From: Litorimonas sp964435725
Lineage (GTDB): Bacteria; Pseudomonadota; Alphaproteobacteria; Caulobacterales; Maricaulaceae
DNA: 17,323 nt
Direction of reading: 5' to 3'
NCBI GenBank assembly: GCA_964435725.1
Contig: CAYTAJ010000048.1
Span: forward strand, 1 to 17,323
Part shown: piece by piece, positions 15,391 through 17,323 of the stretch
How positions within the stretch are numbered: the stretch's first letter is position 1
Layout of the letters: each line of letters starts with the position of its first letter
Notes under the pieces: generated by a model
What the model was told of the DNA's origin: nothing
The model's input: the letters and a program-made list of their open reading frames with translations, nothing else
Databases searched by the model: none
Translations under genes and position numbers: made by a program

Positions 15391-16086
15391 TTATTGCGGC
15401 TTAGTTGTCCCGAAAAGTTTTCGCCAGGTATGACCAATCGCATTACCTTTTTGAGTCAACGTATCACCGGCGGCATCCGCCCGTGTTTTTATGTCTTGTC
15501 CAAGGTCTTCTAATTCATCGCCTATTTTATCGGTAATGGGGTCAACATTTTTGGTTTTCCATTGACGTATTTTCCACCAAATAAATAGGATAAGTGAAAA
15601 CAGAAGCGTCAGAAAGACTATATTAAAGACAGGTATAAGTCTCGCGTTAGGGCCATCGACTTCTTTGATGCTAACAGCATTTGGATAAAGCGAAAATATT
15701 TCTATTCGCCATCCATAATGACGAACGGCCACCCAAATTTCCTCATTAGCTTCATATCGCAAGATAAGGTCCTGAGCATCAGCTGTCAGATTGCTTGTAT
15801 CGAATTTGAAATAAGGAGGCCAACCCCAACCTGTATCTTGGTTACTATAAACCATAGCCTTTCCATTTGGACGTTTTGTTGAGATATATCTCACGTCTCT
15901 ATTTGGAAATTTCTGTGATCCAGCATCGGGCAATCCAGCACCAAATGAGCCTGCCGGCTTATCATCGCGAATCTCGAAGGTTCCGACAACACGAACAATA
16001 TCTCTATCTGGGAGATTATAATGGAGAAATGCGGCAGCTATTCCTGCGATAAGAAGAAAAAAAACGAATTTAAAAATTTTGAACAT
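15391..16086 (-). CDS. DUF1523 family membrane protein
   Basis: This 231-residue protein has the DUF1523 pattern: an N-terminal membrane helix (about 3-21), then LHYNLPDRDIVRVVGT (21-36), NRDVRYIS, the strongly conserved VYSNQDTGWGWPPYFKFD (79-96), and HYGWRIEIFSLYPNAVSIK (123-141), followed by a second helix (about 152-173). The stretch between the helices should lie outside the inner membrane. After the second helix comes a 58-residue charged amphipathic tail (from WKTKNVDPITDKIGDEL to the end) that faces the cytoplasm. The function of the family is not known. It is the last gene of a three-gene minus-strand set, 22 bases after the preceding stop. Confidence 0.9.
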   Translation of the reverse strand: MFKIFKFVFFLLIAGIAAAFLHYNLPDRDIVRVVGTFEIRDDKPAGSFGAGLPDAGSQKFPNRDVRYISTKRPNGKAMVYSNQDTGWGWPPYFKFDTSNLTADAQDLILRYEANEEIWVAVRHYGWRIEIFSLYPNAVSIKEVDGPNARLIPVFNIVFLTLLFSLILFIWWKIRQWKTKNVDPITDKIGDELEDLGQDIKTRADAAGDTLTQKGNAIGHTWRKLFGTTKPQ

Positions 16087-16108
16087 AAATGTTTCTCTTT
16101 AAAAGAGT

Positions 16109-16375
16109 CTATCCGTATTGAGCCAGCCAAATTAATAATATCATGATACCAAGCGGTATAAAATAAATCCCCAAAAGCATTTTGGGACGAATAGAGCGAT
16201 TATATTGGCGTAAGCCCCGCTCGACAAACGCCTCTTTCGTCTCAATCTCTTTTTCTCCGTGATAGTCAGACCGTAATTTTTGTCTTTGTCGAATATTTGC
16301 TGTGACTGTCAGGACAGCATAAACCGCGCTTAGGATAGCAAAAATAATGACAATATTTCTAATCCAACCCACCAT
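16109..16375 (-). CDS. Small two-helix membrane protein of unknown function
   Basis: The 88-residue protein has a helix at about 5-26, a basic and acidic middle (RQRQKLRSDYHGEKEIETKEAF from about 29 to 50) with GLRQYNRSIRPKML, and a second helix at about 66-86. Proteins of this outline occur beside DUF1523 genes in related bacteria as far as I recall, but I cannot name the family. Its ATG shares one base with the stop of the upstream gene (TAATG), a sign of coupled translation. It may work with the DUF1523 protein in the membrane; that is inference from position. Confidence 0.85.
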   Translation of the reverse strand: MVGWIRNIVIIFAILSAVYAVLTVTANIRQRQKLRSDYHGEKEIETKEAFVERGLRQYNRSIRPKMLLGIYFIPLGIMILLIWLAQYG

Positions 16376-17319
16376 TAATCATCGTCCCTTTTTCTTCTCT
16401 TTTTGCGATAATTCTTCTTTCTGAAGTCTTTATAGAGTTCTCTGAAATCCTCATCGCTGTGGCGGTGACCTCTAACCCGGACGATGCCTTCTTCCGGGTG
16501 TGCATCGCCCCATGGGCTTCTGAACGGCTTTTTCTCTCTGGATTTTCTTTGCGGTTTAGGTTTCGGGGCTGGGGCGGGTTCAACCATCATCGGTTCGTCA
16601 CCAAATAATTCTTCACGCGCGCCGACTTTGTCCATTGCATATTCTTCGGCGAGGAATTGCGAAACATATTCTTTCTTGCTTTCCGACCAACTGCGATAGG
16701 CGTCGTAAAAGAGCGGCTTGTGACAAATAAAGAGTTGGCGGAAATCCAGACGCGACAAATCGGATAAGAGCATATTTACGAGGTCCCGATCTTCATGCTG
16801 GCTGGAACGCAGGGCATAGAAAAAGGCCGGATGTTCAGGCGAGAGTTTCGGGGCACGACCGCCCATGCTCGCCCAACGCCAGACATCCATAAGACCGAAA
16901 AACTCTTCCGGCATGTCATCGGCATAACGGCGCTCAAGCTGTCGAATATTTTGGCGAGAGACTTCGGCGAGTTCATGGCCTTGTTCCGCCGCGACAGTTA
17001 GCGTGATGAAATCAATTTTTTGTTTTATAATGGCTGTCGACTTTTGTTTAGGCTTTTGCACGATGAGTTGAGACAGTCCCTCATTGCGCAGGAAATTGGC
17101 AATGCCTTCGCGGTCATCAAAGGTCAGGACTTGCCGCACAGAGAGGTCGTCTAAGCCGTCTATATTTTCACGGGCAATGACCGTCGGTGTACGCGTATCG
17201 CGAAAGACATAAACCCCTCCGAAATGATGGGTGTAATAATTACCTTGCTCATAAATACGGTTTTCGAGTTTGACGGGGTTACGTTGGATATTGCCCGTTT
17301 TCTTGGCCAGTTCGATCAT
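16375..17319 (-). CDS. Unrecognised protein with very basic C-terminal tail
   Basis: A 314-residue reading frame begins at the ATG at 17319, four bases from the window edge. The codon before it is open, and GGAA directly before the ATG is too close to act as a ribosome site, so the true start may lie outside. I do not recognise the family. The first 240 residues look like a folded, mostly soluble domain (VYVFRDTRTPTVIARENI near 37-53; FGLMDVWRWASMGGRAPKLS at 141-160; FRQLFICHKPLFYDAYRSWS near 193-212). After that come a Pro/Lys-rich linker (about 243-265) and a Lys/Arg-rich end (YKDFRKKNYRKKRRKRDDD), which suggests binding to nucleic acid or to acidic membrane surfaces. No membrane helix is visible. 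It is the first visible gene of the set with the two membrane proteins. Confidence 0.85.
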   Translation of the reverse strand: MIELAKKTGNIQRNPVKLENRIYEQGNYYTHHFGGVYVFRDTRTPTVIARENIDGLDDLSVRQVLTFDDREGIANFLRNEGLSQLIVQKPKQKSTAIIKQKIDFITLTVAAEQGHELAEVSRQNIRQLERRYADDMPEEFFGLMDVWRWASMGGRAPKLSPEHPAFFYALRSSQHEDRDLVNMLLSDLSRLDFRQLFICHKPLFYDAYRSWSESKKEYVSQFLAEEYAMDKVGAREELFGDEPMMVEPAPAPKPKPQRKSREKKPFRSPWGDAHPEEGIVRVRGHRHSDEDFRELYKDFRKKNYRKKRRKRDDD

Positions 17320-17323
17320 TTCC

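Overview
The window looks like a chromosomal piece of a moderately AT-rich marine alphaproteobacterium, probably of the Hyphomonadaceae/Maricaulales type. The lineage call is inference. It rests on a split proton-translocating transhydrogenase (pntAA, pntAB, pntB), a bacterial aa3-oxidase subunit IV-like protein, a COQ9 protein, a DUF1523 protein and two YdcH/DUF465 proteins, all typical of that class. I see no tRNA, rRNA, insertion sequence, phage gene or CRISPR array. Most of the window is compact housekeeping or accessory-metabolic DNA, and I found no clear defence or mobile system.

Layout. (1) 1-2916, minus strand: an orphan NtrC-type sigma-54 response regulator, followed 37 bases downstream by a large outer-membrane porin gene that runs off the left edge. 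This porin frame is open all the way to base 1. (2) 2917-3162: a regulatory gap with direct and inverted repeats. (3) 3163-6414, plus strand: an energy operon of oxidase subunit IV-like protein, pntAA, an unrecognised 90-residue membrane protein, pntAB and pntB. The pntB gene is interrupted by a run of exactly 100 Ns. The frames on the two sides do not match, so this is an assembly placeholder and not real spacing. (4) 6401-7492, minus strand: a long GST-family protein that overlaps the end of pntB. (5) 7561-11592, plus strand: a membrane-anchored alpha/beta hydrolase, an ABC exporter (ATPase plus permease) and a COQ9 protein, apparently one operon.

(6) 11598-13166, minus strand: purE-purK, the two-step AIR-to-CAIR conversion of purine synthesis. 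(7) 13327-14502: a soluble diguanylate cyclase (plus), a YdcH/DUF465 protein (minus) and, divergent from it, a second very short DUF465-like protein of 57 residues (plus). (8) 14574-15380, plus strand: an SDR oxidoreductase whose start codon lies only 15 bases after a terminator-like hairpin, and whose stop codon lies in the loop of a second, bidirectional terminator. (9) 15391-17319, minus strand: a tightly coupled three-gene set of an unrecognised protein with a very basic tail, a small two-helix membrane protein and a DUF1523 membrane protein.

How the genes fit together: the transhydrogenase couples proton-motive force to NADPH formation, and the oxidase subunit-like protein and COQ9 (ubiquinone synthesis) also belong to respiratory metabolism. 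The regulator-porin pair suggests regulated uptake at the outer membrane. The parts least explained by known families are the small membrane protein inside the pnt operon, the 314-residue protein at the right edge, and the hairpin in the SDR leader.
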